A stretch of 64,000 nucleotides of DNA from Meghimatium bilineatum (GCA_034231615.1 CM067309.1:37475750-37539749); one strand, 5' to 3'; shown: positions 42,721 to 54,167, numbered from the stretch's first letter. Translations and numbers: made by a program. Notes: generated by a model from the letters alone, not told the origin.

Positions 42721-44590
42721 GGTAAGAAACACTATTCAAAATTCACAATGTCACACAATTTAATTAAGTCATTTGCTGATGCCACCAAAGAGCCATCTCA
42801 GAGAAAGGCACCATAAACGGCTAATTCAACGACAATATGAAAGCCGAAAGATAACACCAGAAGAAGGGAAAAAGAAACCGACCAAAGTCAAGCCCATATT
42901 AAAATTAAAATAACACAAGTAGGAGGACAGGAAGCGTCACTGAAGCCAACTGGATGACCAGGTGGGGCTTCCAAATCAATCCATCCAAATCCATAGGAAT
43001 GCTGTTCAGCCGAGGTAACATCCTCAAGGATAGAAACCCAGATATTCAAATAAACGGCCAGCCAATCAAATTTGAGAAAACCACACGATTCCTTGGCATG
43101 ACCCTAGATCGGAGCCTGCGATGGGACAAACATATTAACAATATAGTTGACCACAGCAGAGGGGGGCTTAAACATGCTAAGATATATAAAAGGAAGTGGT
43201 TGGGGAGCGGACACGCAGACACTGCTCACATTCTACAAATCCTTTGTTAGAGGCAAAATGGAGTATGCGAACATTGTATATGAATCGTCCGCCCCATCAA
43301 ATACCAAAAAGCTGAACAATATCCAAAATAAAGCCCTAACCACAATAGCCGGGGTACCACCAATCACATCAGACGAAGCACTTCAAGTTGCCCTAGGTAT
43401 TCTGCCCATAGGGCTCAGAAGAAAGGAGCTAAGACTAAACTACTGGGTTAAGATTGGAAGTGACAGCACACACCCAGCCTACAAATCTTTCTATGAAGAT
43501 GTAAAGGAGGGTAGTTACAAGCTTACAAAGCCTAGATATCCAGCTGGATGGCGTACAAACCAGGAAAAACTACAACATTCAGATATCTGGGACCTGGTAA
43601 CAACTAGGCAAAACCACAAGGCGGATTGCCCTCCATGGGAACTTTTGCGAAAAAACAATCGATACACGATTAACGGAAAAACTTCCAAAAAATTATAAAG
43701 TCCAGAATAGGACCATCAAACACATTAACGATAACACACACACAATCATCTCAAAATATACACAGATGGTTCAAAAGGGGATGATGGTACTACTGCGGCA
43801 GGAGTCGTAATCCCAGAGAGAAGAATTAAAAGGGCATACAGACTCCCTAACAACGTTTCAATATTTTCTGCTGAGCTTACAGCCATACTGAAAGCACTAG
43901 AGCTGATAGGAGAGAACCCACCGGAGCATACCACGATCCTAACGGACTCCCTATCTTCAGTACAAGCGCTTCAACTTAAGAAAGAAAGTGAACGGCCCGA
44001 CCTAGTAGAAGACATTCTACGCATACACACATCCTGGCACAATAAAGGAAAACACCTCAGAATTATGTGGATTCCAGCCCATGTGGGTATAGCAGGGAAC
44101 GAGTTGGCCGATATCGAGGCTAAAGCAGGAAGAGCAATAACACAACCAGAAAAGCTAGCACATTCAATGTCCGAAATCAAATCTTTCATTAGAAAGGAAA
44201 TCAACAAAGAATGGACACTTCAATGGTCAAACAGCTCCAAGGGTAGACATGCCTTCTCCTTCCTAAAAACTCCTACAAGAAAAACTCAAATACGGGACGA
44301 GTTGAAAATTCCTAACAATAGGAAATACCTAAAGCTCAGACTAGGAGTTGCAGCGTTCAAAATAAATGAACCAATATGCGAGGAGTGTTACGAGACAGAC
44401 TCTATAGAGCACTACCTCCTAGACTGCGCCAAATACCGACAACAAAGAACGGCGATGCTAGATTTTTTCAAAAACAACAATATAGAGTGCAACCTGGTAA
44501 ACACACTAGGCCACAAAGTGGACGTAGATTCAAAGAAAATAGTCAAACAATATATATCTCGAACCAAAGAACTAATATAATAAGAAACGA
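42720..44590 (+). mobile_element. 5'-truncated LINE with RT C-terminus and intact RNase H
   Basis: RT thumb residues (WGFQINPSKSIGML; TTRFLGMTLDRSLRWDKHIN) are followed by one frameshift near 43190 and a second stop at 43698. An uninterrupted RNase H plus C-terminal domain then runs from about 43735 to 44580. Catalytic positions are present: YTDGS, SAELTAILKALE, LTDSLSSVQAL, WIPAHVGIAGNELAD. A Cys/His box (CEECYETDSIEHYLLDCAKY) ends the protein. The order RT-RNase H-CxxC fits I/R1/Jockey-group elements. The endonuclease and ORF1 are missing. Confidence 0.88.
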
Positions 44591-45880
44591 AATTGATAAA
44601 TAAAAACTACTATCTGGAAATAGCGATACAGGATAATCTGACATACACAAACAAAAACACTATAGATACGTAGTAAAAAGAAAACAACACACGAGAGCTC
44701 CTCGCGATGGCACAATAGCGACCAATAAAACAAACAAGACGACAAAGGACTCCTACAATAAATCTGCCAACTAGATTGACGGCTTACGTAAACAAGACAA
44801 CAGATACCTATTCAAACATTAGTCATGGACACGGAACACATGAATAACCATACACTAACAAACACATGACAGTGCAGAATAATCCCACAAACACAAACAA
44901 ATACACAACAGCCTACATCCACAAAATCTTGCACGTAAAACGTTTTAACTAGACACAATAACATCCCCCATGACATCCTCACGATTGTGCAAACATGAGT
45001 TTCAACAAATTACAAGCATTCCCAACCTCCCACTAACAACTACAGAGCTGTGCAAATGAGTTTCAACACGACAACCCTCACAAAACACACCCCGTCCACT
45101 TATTAACAACATGGTTGGGCAACCAAATGGCAGTGCAATTGAGTTTCAACAACACAAGTCACACAAACCCACCCCGCACTAACACCCACACGATTGTGCA
45201 TAGCCAGAGCTTCACCGCCAAATAGTCAGACCAATCAACCAATAAACATACACACTCCAAACACTGAACATCACCTTGCCATTGCTATTGAGTTTCAGCA
45301 CAACATACCTCACCCAAAACTAGTCCCAACCCCTGACAAACAACCAAAAATTGTGCACGACCAGAGTTTCACTGTACCAGACCAGTCAATCAATAATCAT
45401 ACACTCTCCAATCAACAAAACACAACCTTACAACAGCGCTAAACCAAAATGAGTTTCAATCCACCACCACACTCAAATCACTACATTCATACCCACAAGA
45501 CCAGAACCAGACAGGACAACATAAAGATACCCATAATACATCAGACAGGACACGAATAAAACACCTAAACCCTCATAATACAGACGACATATGTGCAAGA
45601 GCGAGGAGTTCTCATACCACACCATAACATTAAAAATTACACCATCAGATAACAATCACTAATGGGAAGAAAGCTCAACCAACAGACTGAATAAAACCAA
45701 AACAACCTCAAGTATAATTTAGACAAGGGAGGGGGGGAGGTCCAAAACACTGGTATTATCGTGAGAATGAAGTATGAAAGGCCAATAATACCAGTATACC
45801 ATATATACAGATGAGTAATATCGAGGTACACAACTGTATAAGTGTGTACGAGTATGTAAAACATCTGAGTGCATGGATAT
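44590..45880. other. Probable LINE 3' flank, CA-rich, no gene
   Basis: ATGAGTTTCAACAMVACAA recurs loosely five or six times at 90-120-bp spacing (44997, 45056, 45140, 45289, 45450). No supported ORF. Confidence 0.45.
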
Positions 45881-45889
45881 TTATGTTAT

Positions 45890-46412
45890 GTAAAATATGT
45901 GGATACATGAGTACATGATATGTAAAATATGTGGATACATGAGTACATGATATGTAAAATATGTGGATACATGAGTACATGATATGTAAAATATGTGGAT
46001 ACATGAGTACATGATATGTAAAATATGTGGATACATGAGTACATGATATGTAAAATATGTGGATACATGAGTACATGATATGTAAAATATGTGGATACAT
46101 GAGTACATGATATGTAAAATAAGTGGATACATGAGTACATGATATGTAAAATATGTGGATACATGAGTACATGATATGTAAAATATGTGGATACATGAGT
46201 ATATGATATGTAAAATATGTGGATACATGAGTATATGATATGTAAAATATGTGGATACATGAGTATATGATATGTAAAATATGTGGATACATGAGTATAT
46301 GATATGTAAAATATGTGGATACATGAGTATATGATATGTAAAATATGTGGATACATGAGTATATGATATGTAAAATATGTGGATACATGAGTATATGATA
46401 TGTAAAGCACAA
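45890..46412. repeat. 32-bp minisatellite, ~16 units
   Basis: The unit GTGGATACATGAGTACATGA + TATGTAAAATAT. Left units carry GTACATG and right units GTATATG, so the two halves were homogenised separately. Reverse-strand ORFs of 147-218 codons are artefacts. Confidence 0.95.
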
Positions 46413-46429
46413 GTGTGTATGGATATTTA

Positions 46430-46635
46430 TGATGTGTATGTGTAAAGTATATGGGTGAATGTATACTTATGATATGTAAAGTATATGGGTGAATGTATAC
46501 TTATGATATGTAAAGTATATGGGTGAATGTGTACTTGTGATATGTAAAGTATATGGGTGAATGTGTACTTATGATATGTAAAGTATATGGGTGAATGTGT
46601 ACTTGTGATATGTTAAGTATATGGATGCATGTATG
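46430..46635. repeat. 34-bp minisatellite related to the previous array
   Basis: The unit GTATATGGGTGAATGTRTAC + TTRTGATATGTAAA repeats six times and shares GATATGTAAA with the 32-bp unit. Confidence 0.9.
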
Positions 46636-46639
46636 ACCA

Positions 46640-47150
46640 TATGTGTGTAAGAACCCATTGCTTAATGGAAAAATACTATATGTATATATAAGCATTGAAT
46701 TAGTTTTTTAATTTACATTTATTGAATTTTTTTTTAAATAATTTTTTTTTAAAAAGGGAAAAAAATACATTTCCTCCACAGAGTCTACAAGACCATCCAA
46801 ACTTTTGGATGCCAACAAAAGACCCACAACCATCTATGTCCAGGAGGAGAACCAAGACCCACGAGCCTAACACCAAACGCACCAAGTACAACAAACAAGT
46901 CCTTCTTAGGACTACATCCCAATCCCCCAATATTTTTTTTGTCCTTATAAGGACACGCAGACCAGACCCCAGGTCAAATCACCAGTGCCTAATAGTACAA
47001 CCCAGGCCATTGGGCCACAATATACGCCCCTGATATAACTAAAGAAAAACCATTCCACGGTTGAAAGGAGCGTGTCTGACTAGACAGACAAATCCACCAA
47101 CAAACAAACAAACAACAAACAAACATCTCAGCACTCGACTTAGGGTCTGC
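46640..47150. other. No gene recognised; two 14-16-bp palindromes
   Basis: AGTCCTTCTTAGGACT and GTCCTTATAAGGAC lie about 35 bp apart near 46899-46955, resembling those at 11235-11290. Confidence 0.4.
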
Positions 47151-47300
47151 ATTCCTATCTTACAGATGGTGGAAATTACCCAGAAACCATCTGTCGGATA
47201 TGTCGGGCAAATTGCGCGCATACATCGCAACAGAGCTGTAAACCATGACACAAGCATTCCGTTCTCTGGACTATATGCTGCTAATATCCAGGTGTTTGAT
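47150..47300 (+). mobile_element. SINE-A fragment, diverged
   Basis: AGAGCTGTAAACCATGACAC, AAGCATTCCGTTCTCTGGAC and TATATGCTGCTAATATCCAG. The end TTCAGCGTTCGCTC is unlike other copies. Confidence 0.6.
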
Positions 47301-47319
47301 CTGGACTTCTTCAGCGTTC

Positions 47320-47385
47320 GCTCTTAAGTAACCACAACGAAATTATCGTGTGATTTCCGCCGGGGAGCGTGAAGTACGTTGTGCT
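47320..47385 (-). mobile_element. Element C 3'-end fragment
   Basis: GTGTGATTTCCGCCGGGGAG + CGTGAAGTACGTTGTGC matches 35610-35645 of copy 2. Confidence 0.55.
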
Positions 47386-47394
47386 GCAAGTTCT

Positions 47395-47690
47395 ACAGTA
47401 GAAATGTGATTATTTGCACCCCGGTTGGCCACTTTGTGACCTGGACGTTCCGAGGTCCAGTACATCCATTTTCGTCATTCCTTTATTTCGGGTTTGGTCC
47501 CTATGATCTGGACTATATGCTGCTAATATGCAGGTGTTTGAGTGTCCCGAATCCTGCGGCAAGTAGTTGTGCTTCCGGACCATTCAGTTAGCAATGGCAA
47601 AATACTGACGGTAAACACTGCGAAGAAAATCACTTTTTAAAAAAACTGGGTTTATGGATACGTCATGAGTAGGATATGCTACCGTTTTCT
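47395..47690 (+). mobile_element. SINE family D copy
   Basis: The body GGACCATTCAGTTAGCAATG, GCAAAATACTGACGG, GAAGAAAATCACTTTTTAAA, ACTGGGTTTATGGATACGTC, GGATATGCTACCG matches 57600-57732. The tRNA-like head (GTTGGCCACTTTGTGACCTG ...) is poorly kept. Confidence 0.65.
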
Positions 47691-47699
47691 TTTTCTGTA

Positions 47700-47832
47700 A
47701 TCCAGATACGGTTCAAATAGCGCCCTCCAAATATAGATACGTTTCAAATAGCACCCTCCAAATCCAGATATGGTTCAAATAGCGCCTTCCACATCCAGAT
47801 ACGGTTCAAATAGCGCTCTCCAAATCCAATTT
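47700..47832. repeat. 30-bp minisatellite, ~4.4 units
   Basis: The unit AATCCAGATACGGTTCAAAT + AGCGCCCTCC. It begins about 10 bp after the SINE-D end. Confidence 0.9.
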
Positions 47833-47834
47833 AA

Positions 47835-48255
47835 TAGCGCTTCTAACTTATTCAAAATTACTAAACGAACTGAGCTTTATTTTTGTAATCTTCGGTCGCA
47901 TTGAATGAATTACCAGAACCGTGTCACCCATTTATGGTTAAGGGCTAATATATAACCTAATTATATTAGATCCGCGGTTGAAAGGAGCGTACGTCACCAT
48001 ACGAGGTACTTATTTATTTAACAACTTAATCGTGAGTTAACAAAAGCTTAAAAATTTTACAATATACTCCAACTGGTGTTCCGTAGAAATCATGATAATA
48101 GAACAAATGTTCGGAATTAACTGAGACTTGAGGAGACATATGTCGGCATTTTAAAAATGAAAATACACGGCTGCAAATGATATGAATTTCATTGACAAGT
48201 ATTTTGAACAGAACAGTAAAAACAATTTATTAATGTATTTTACATTCTTTTTCTT
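47835..48255. other. No gene recognised
   Basis: AT-rich. GCGGTTGAAAGGAGCGTACG (about 47972) repeats ACGGTTGAAAGGAGCGTGTC of 47058. Confidence 0.4.
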
Positions 48256-48257
48256 GC

Positions 48258-48515
48258 TTTGTTTTCGTTCTCAAACTCCTGCTGGCTGGTAGGATGCAAC
48301 CCAAAGCACAGCAAACATTGTGTTATGGGTTACAGCTTGGGTGCGATATTTTTTTGCGCTTTTTTCAGACTGGCACATCGAATTACATCTTGACGTTGGG
48401 TCACTGAGTCATGAGGGTGAAACAGCTAACTGCATCTCTAATCCACTTTAGTCTGCTCTTATGACATGCATGACAGGCTATAGTGTTGCTATTATTTCCT
48501 TCTCTTTCGGGGCAC
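48258..48515 (-). mobile_element. SINE-A copy, diverged
   Basis: CGTTCTCAAACTCCTGCTGG, GGTAGGATGCAACCCAAAGC, CTTTAGTCTGCTCTTATGAC and CTTCTCTTTCGGGGCACTGA. Confidence 0.7.
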
Positions 48516-48684
48516 TGATACGATACATGTGAACTAATCTTAGTTTCTGCATTTTCCCATTGTCAATCTATGACTGTGAATTATGTGCATCACAGAATTT
48601 GTGAAGAAAATGATTATAACAATATTTGAAACTAAATTCTAGAGAGATATGATTAGAAAGTAATGAACTGGAAACATTACATGA

Positions 48685-49530
48685 ATACCATGGACTAGAA
48701 CAATCATTAGAATACCATGGACTAGAACAATCATTAGAATACCATGGACTAGAATTATCATTAGAATACCATGGACTAGAACAATCATTAGAATACCATG
48801 GACTAGAACAATCATTAGAATACCATGGACTAGAACAATCATTAGAATACCATGGACTAGAACAATCATTAGAATACCATGGACTAGAACAATCATTAGA
48901 ATACCATGGACTAGAACAATAATTAAAATACCATGGACTAGAACAATCATTAGAATACCATGGACTAGAATTATCATTAGAATACCATGGACTAGAACAA
49001 TCATTAGAATACCACGGACTAGAACAATCATTAGAATACCATGGACTAGAACAATCATTAGAATACCATGGACTAGAACAATCATTAGAATACCATGGAC
49101 TAGAACAATAATTAAAATACTATGACTAGAACAATCACTAGAATACCATGGACTAGAACAATCATTAGAATACCATGGACTAGAACAATCATTAGAATAC
49201 CATGGACTAGAACAATCACTAGAATACCATGGACTAGAACAATCATTAGAATACCATGGACTAGAACAATCATCAGAATACCATGGACTAGAACAATAAT
49301 TAAAATACCATGGACTAGAACAATAATTAAAATACCATGACTAGAACAATCACTAGAATACCATGGAATAGAACAATCATTAGAATACCATGGACTAGAA
49401 CAATCACTAGAATACCATGGACTAGAACAATCATTAGAATACCATGGACTAGAACAATCATTAGAATACCATGGACTAGAACAATAATTAAAATATTATG
49501 ACTAGAACAATCATTAGAATACCATTTACT
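48685..49530. repeat. 27-bp minisatellite, ~31 units
   Basis: The unit ACCATGGACTAGAACAATCA + TTAGAAT. AATAATTAAAATA-type variants recur at intervals (about 48915, 49107, 49295, 49325, 49485), suggesting higher-order blocks near 200 bp. Both strands are open over long stretches. Confidence 0.95.
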
Positions 49531-49589
49531 AGAATCTGGAGTAAGATATAATTGAAGACATGTCGCAAGACAGATGAAAACTGCAGACA

Positions 49590-50625
49590 CATGGAACGAT
49601 GACCACTAGGTTTCAAAGAATTCCTGAAAATGAAATGTGGACAAAATACGGCCCGCGTAATAAATTCATCCCGATAACCCATTTTTTAAACTGGCCAGCC
49701 AGACTCTTTTCCTTCGACGTTCGCTCCTACGACCACGTTGATTTCTTTAATAAAGAAATCTTGCCGCAGTTTCACAGTTTCCTTCAGGTTTGTTGGGTAG
49801 GTCGACATCTCTGCTCTACTTCCTTTATGATGTATGCCTGGAGCACATGCCCTACTGTCTGTTTGTCTTCTCCACATGAACACATGTTCTACTGTCTGCT
49901 TTTGTTGTCTCCACGTGACCACATGTCGGTCTGGCCACGTTTCCGCATATTGTACACGCGAATGTTCAGTTTGCAAAGCCATTTCTACGTTGGAAGATTG
50001 TAACCTTTTCTATCCTTCAGATTCTTTTTTATGTTTCCTTAGCCTTTTTTTTTCCACTGTAACTGTGTTTTAATAACATCTTTATTTATCATATAAGGCA
50101 CTGTCCTAAATTTGGCATTTGTTTCCACCTTCTTTGGGCAGTTTATCTGCTCCCTTATTTATGTGTATGTTGCTGTGGGATAGAATCCACTGTACTTAAA
50201 CTTTGCAATTTGCTTAAACTATTACTCACTTTCATGAGCCCTTCTGACAGATTATCTAGATCATTGGCTGCGCAGTTTTGTAGTGTTTCTGTTACTGATA
50301 AAGAGCCGGTACGGAACACTATATTAGTATTGTTGATACACTCTTATTGAGATTGACTATTGCAACTAATTTAGTGCATCTGCCTCTGCTCTGAAGCTGT
50401 TTGAGAATGTTTCTGTATATATTGATGTGTGTATATTTTTGATATTTTTTTAGGTTCGTGTGGTATACCTTCACCTTCGTTTTAATAGCATTTGTTGCTG
50501 ATCCATTTGTATACATAGCGGTCCATTCTATTTCTGGGTATTTGTTGTTGTTTTTAATAAAATATATGTAGCTACTTGTCCTTACGTGGTCTATTTGAGT
50601 GCCCTTTGACAAGATTTTGACATGC
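49590..50625 (-). mobile_element. RNase-H LINE, decayed
   Basis: Minus-strand landmarks in order: EIEWTAMYTNGSATNAI (about 50520; RNase H start, D replaced by N), WILSHSNIHINKGADKLPKE (about 50170), LCKLNIRVYNMRKRGQTD (about 49940) and a CSCGEDKQTVGHVLQAY-type box (about 49870). Stops and shifts intervene. Confidence 0.75.
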
Positions 50626-50629
50626 TTGC

Positions 50630-50740
50630 TCTTTGACATGATTGCCATTTGACATGATTGCCATTTGACATGATTACCATTTGACATGATTACCATGATT
50701 GCCGTTTGACATGATTGCCATTTGACATGACTGCCATGAT
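50630..50740. repeat. ~19-bp repeat
   Basis: ATGATTGCCATTTGACATG recurs about six times with small changes. Confidence 0.85.
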
Positions 50741-50769
50741 TACCTGCTAAACTGATTGAAAAACATATT

Positions 50770-51480
50770 CTTTTGCTATCGTTCTCACGAAGATGCAGGT
50801 TGGAACGATGTAATTCGGAGAATGAAATGCGTTATGACAGTTTACAGCTTTACTGCGATATTTGCACCTTTTGGTCAGACGCATCCGATATCAGCATGAC
50901 TTCTATGTCATTATTATCCTATATAGTTGGGACAGTCAGCTTCACCCCATAACTAGGGCCGGATTTAGACTTGATAGAGCCTTAAGCTATTTGAGATATG
51001 GGGCCCTAAGCTATTTGAGATATGGGGCCCTAAGCTATTTGAGATATGGGGCCCTAAGCTATTTGAGATGTGGACCCTAAGCTATTTGAGATGTGGGGCC
51101 CTAAGCTATTTGAGATGTGGGGCCCTAAGCTATTTGAGATGTGGGGCCCAAAGCTATTTGAGATGTGGGGCCCTAAGCTATTTGAGATATGGGGCCCTAA
51201 GCTATTTGAGATGTGGGGCGCTAAGCTATTTGAGATATGGGGCCCTACGCTATTTGAGATGTGGGGCCCTAATCTATTTGAGATATGGGGCCCTTTAACT
51301 ATTAAGAATATATAGATAGTGTAATAAAACAATTTTTAGGGGCCCTAAGCTATAGCTTGTTTAGCTTATATGTAAATCTGGCACTGCCAATAATCTCCGT
51401 AGTCGGCTTACAAAATGCATGAAAGGTAAATAATGCTGCTATTCTTTGTTCCTCCCTTCGGGCCCGGCAACACATGGTTG
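50770..51480 (-). mobile_element. SINE-A copy split by a hAT-like MITE
   Basis: Left part: CGTTCTCACGAAGATGCAGG ... CAGCTTCACCCCATAAC. Right part: CTCCGTAGTCGGCTTACAAA ... CTTCGGGCCCGGCAACACAT. The two halves join exactly at the family's CCCATAACCTCCTTAGTCG. Confidence 0.85.
50954..51386. mobile_element. hAT-like MITE carrying a 24-bp tandem array
   Basis: The termini TAGGGCCGGATTTAGAC and GTAAATCTGGCACTG are inverted (NAGKGCCRGATTTA). The flanks CCCATAAC (50946-50953) and CCAATAAT (51387-51394) match at 6 of 8 positions, consistent with an 8-bp TSD. The interior is GGGCCCTAAGCTATTTGAGA + TATG repeated about 13 times (50980-51300). Confidence 0.8.
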
Positions 51481-51955
51481 GTCTGGTTCCCTATTATTGA
51501 TTAAAGATCTGAGAGGACACGCCTCATCACAAGTGTAAATGCATCAACACCGGCGTAGACACAAACATACAGTAAATGGGTGACACCGGCTGCATGCTAC
51601 ACCGGATGTCCTACATCACGTGGATAAGGCATACCCCTAGCGACAACAAAAATAGGCTAACCGTAAAGTTAGAAGTAGCGACTTTGATACAAACATTAGG
51701 CAAATCTATTATCTGTCAATGGAAGTCATTTTTGTGTGTGTGATGGTAATTGTGTTCAAAGACATTCCCGTCATTCAAGAGCTCTTATGTTCTCGGAAAG
51801 AAGGATCGTCTAACATTTATTGATAGTAAAATTGCCGGGTAGTGTAAAAATAGTCCAAGTTTCATAGTTTTATCTGAGCGGTTGATTTGTCATATTACAA
51901 ACTTCAACTCTTTATATTTGTTTCCTACTAGGGATATTACTAGTGCTAGCATTTA
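51480..51955. other. No gene recognised
   Basis: Unique-looking sequence without a supported ORF or named repeat. Confidence 0.4.
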
Positions 51956-52066
51956 CACCAGTGTTTCCCAACGTGGGGCCCACGCCCCACAGGGGGGGAG
52001 CAATTTGGCTGTTCAAGGGGGGGGGGGCAATTCGAACAAGTTGTAATTAGCCTTCATTTAGGGAAT

Positions 52067-52542
52067 CTTCTTCTTCTGCGTTCGTTCGTAAACTCCTGCA
52101 GATTAGCAGGATGTAGTCAGGAGAACGGAATGCGCTGTGTCATGGTTTACAGCATTGCTGCGATATCTGCGCCTTTCGGCCTGACACATCCAACTTCAGC
52201 ATGGCTTTGGGGCACTGACCCTATATGGCAGGGTTATTCAATTGGCGGCGCGCGTAGGCCTAATTAAGTGGCCCGCAGATTATTGCTAAAACTGAAATAA
52301 AGTTAAAAAAAACTAAATGTATAAAATCATTCAATGTGGGGTTTTTTTTTAATCTGGCCCGTGATGATCCCCATTTTCTACATTTTGGCCCCCGGGTAAA
52401 TATAATTGAATAGTCATTTTATATGGGATGGGACAGTCAACTCCATCACATAACCTCCGTAGTCGCCTTTTACGACATGCGTGGAAGGTAAACAGTGTTG
52501 CTATTCTTTGTTCCCCTTTCGGGCCCCGGCAACACACGGGCG
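52067..52542 (-). mobile_element. SINE-A inside the hAT-like MITE (middle layer)
   Basis: ATTTAGGGAAT is duplicated at 52056-52066 and 52543-52553 (11-bp TSD). The SINE text is near consensus and is itself interrupted at 52229-52418. Confidence 0.93.
52229..52418. mobile_element. Small hAT-like MITE inside SINE-A (inner layer)
   Basis: Starts CAGGGTTATTCAATTGGCGG and ends ATAATTGAATAGTCATTT, weak inverted ends around TATTCAATT. CTATATGG (52221-52228) and TTATATGG (52419-52426) give a near-perfect 8-bp TSD of the SINE's CCTATATGGG. Confidence 0.8.
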
Positions 52543-52789
52543 ATTTAGGGAATAATTCAGTTTTTTTATTATTAAAAAAACAATAGGTATATGTTACATG
52601 GGGGGGGGGGCGGCATCAGAATTTTAGAAAGATTTTTAGGTGGGGGCATGGTAAAAAAAAAGGTTGGGAAACACTGTTCTATCCTGTCAGTTCGCTAAGC
52701 CAGCCACAGTGTCATTTCAGTGACTACAAATGGTTACGCCGTGTTCTAATCTATCCCATTCAGAAAAGAAATCGCATAGTCCATCTAGA

Positions 52790-53065
52790 AAAGTACTGAA
52801 ACACAGAAACTTTTACTTCCATATCGGCAGGCAGAGATAACAAACCGCCATCTCCCGCCAACAGACAGTATGCCACAGATGGCCATGCAACATAGATATA
52901 ACGGCTAAAAAGCCAGAGGCAGACCATGTAAAAGATGGATCGAATAAATCAAAGAAGCCACAGGAACAAGCTTATAAACAGCACACAAGAAGGCCATCTC
53001 CAGAGAACTCTTCTACCCCTGACGCCGCAAGGAAAAAAGGCTACAGCGTATAGATAGACACACTT
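52790..53065 (+). mobile_element. LINE-h C-terminal fragment
   Basis: RGRPCKRWIE-stop-IKEATGTSL and AISRELFYP at the end of an RT ORF. Antisense copies lie at 8310-8560 and 15985-16165. Confidence 0.65.
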
Positions 53066-53359
53066 AAACGTATTGTTAGAGCCGTGTCTTTCGTGAATCA
53101 CACAGACCCGCTGGATCATCGTCGTCATTCTTCTTAAGTAACTTCTGTGACTGTCACCGTGATTCTCATTGGTCATATTGTGCATACTTTATATCGACAG
53201 CCAATGAAAATCCTTGGAAAAAAAATCAAACGAGGCACGTTAGAGGTGTGCTTTCAAATTTACCCCCACAAGTCTGAGTGATAGATGTTGGTTTGGTTTT
53301 AAAAATAAATAAATCAGTGTGAACTCTTTAAATATAGACAACAAACTTCTATTATTTGA

Positions 53360-53395
<36 letters not shown>

Positions 53396-53491
53396 ACAAC
53401 AACAACAACAAACAGGTGAGAATTTCTCCCGCATTGGCAAAGATTTAACAAGGACATTGAAGATATACGTTGAATATTGTTGTATGTATAT

Positions 53492-53770
53492 TCTTCTTAT
53501 TCTGCCTTCGTTCTCAAACTCCTGCAGATTAGCAGGATTTAGTCCAGAGAACGGAATGCGTTGTGACATGGTTTACAGCATTGCTGCGATATCTGCGTAT
53601 TTCGGCCTGACACATCCGACTTCATCACGGCTTTGGGTCACTTACCCTATATGGGATGGGACAGCCAATTCCATCCCATAACCTCCTTAGTCGCCTTTTA
53701 CGACATGCGTGGAAGGTAGACAGTGGTGCTATTCTTTGCTCCCCTTTCGGGCCCCGGCAACACACGGGCG
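53492..53770 (-). mobile_element. SINE-A, full length
   Basis: TGTATGTATAT is duplicated at 53481-53491 and 53771-53781 (11-bp TSD). Near consensus throughout. Confidence 0.93.
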
Positions 53771-53781
53771 TGTATGTATAT

Positions 53782-54120
53782 GATAGCGATGAAATAATCC
53801 CTTTAGCCGTGAGCAAGCACCTCTTGACACATGATGATGATGAAATAATCCCTTTAGCCGTGAGCAGGCACGTCTTGACACATGATGATGATGAAATAAT
53901 CCCTTTAGCCGTGAGCAGGCACCTCTTGACACATGATGATGATGAAATAATCCCTTTAGCCGTGAGCAGGCACCTCTTGACACATGATGATGATGAAATC
54001 CCTTTAGCCGTGAGCAGGCACCTCTTGACACATGATGATGATGAAATAATCCAAGCACGCACCTCTTAACACATGATGATGATGGCATAATCCCTGTAGC
54101 CGTAAGCAAGCACTTCTTGA
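53782..54120. repeat. 51-bp minisatellite, ~6.5 units
   Basis: The unit GATGATGATGAAATAATCCC + TTTAGCCGTGAGCAGGCACC + TCTTGACACAT. It starts immediately after the SINE-A TSD. A stray partial unit (GATGATGATGAAATAATACC) survives at 54946-54965 beyond a LINE. Confidence 0.95.
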
Positions 54121-54167
54121 CAAATAGTTTGTTCCTTTCTTGCCGCAGGCGACACATAAAGGCAGGG

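Larger units (their letters stand above)
51959..52676. mobile_element. hAT-like MITE (outer of three nested elements)
   Basis: The termini CAGTGTTTCCCAACGTGGGG and GGTTGGGAAACACTG are inverted over about 15 bp. G-rich subterminal blocks lie at both ends. The 8-bp flanks do not match clearly. Without the SINE-A insert it would be about 230 bp. Confidence 0.8.

Noticed and set aside
45756-46412. ORFs of 147-218 codons (HILMYPHILHIIYS...)
   Set aside because: Translation of the 32-bp array in several overlapping frames at once, which real genes do not do.
46895-46960. Histone-type 3' stem-loop
   Set aside because: GTCCTTATAAGGAC resembles it superficially, but the loop and flanks do not fit and no histone ORF is upstream.
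48639-49590. ORFs and possible CRISPR-like spacing in the 27-bp array
   Set aside because: Pure tandem repeat without unique spacers, in a eukaryotic intron/intergenic setting; no cas genes. The same reasoning rejects every other array as CRISPR.
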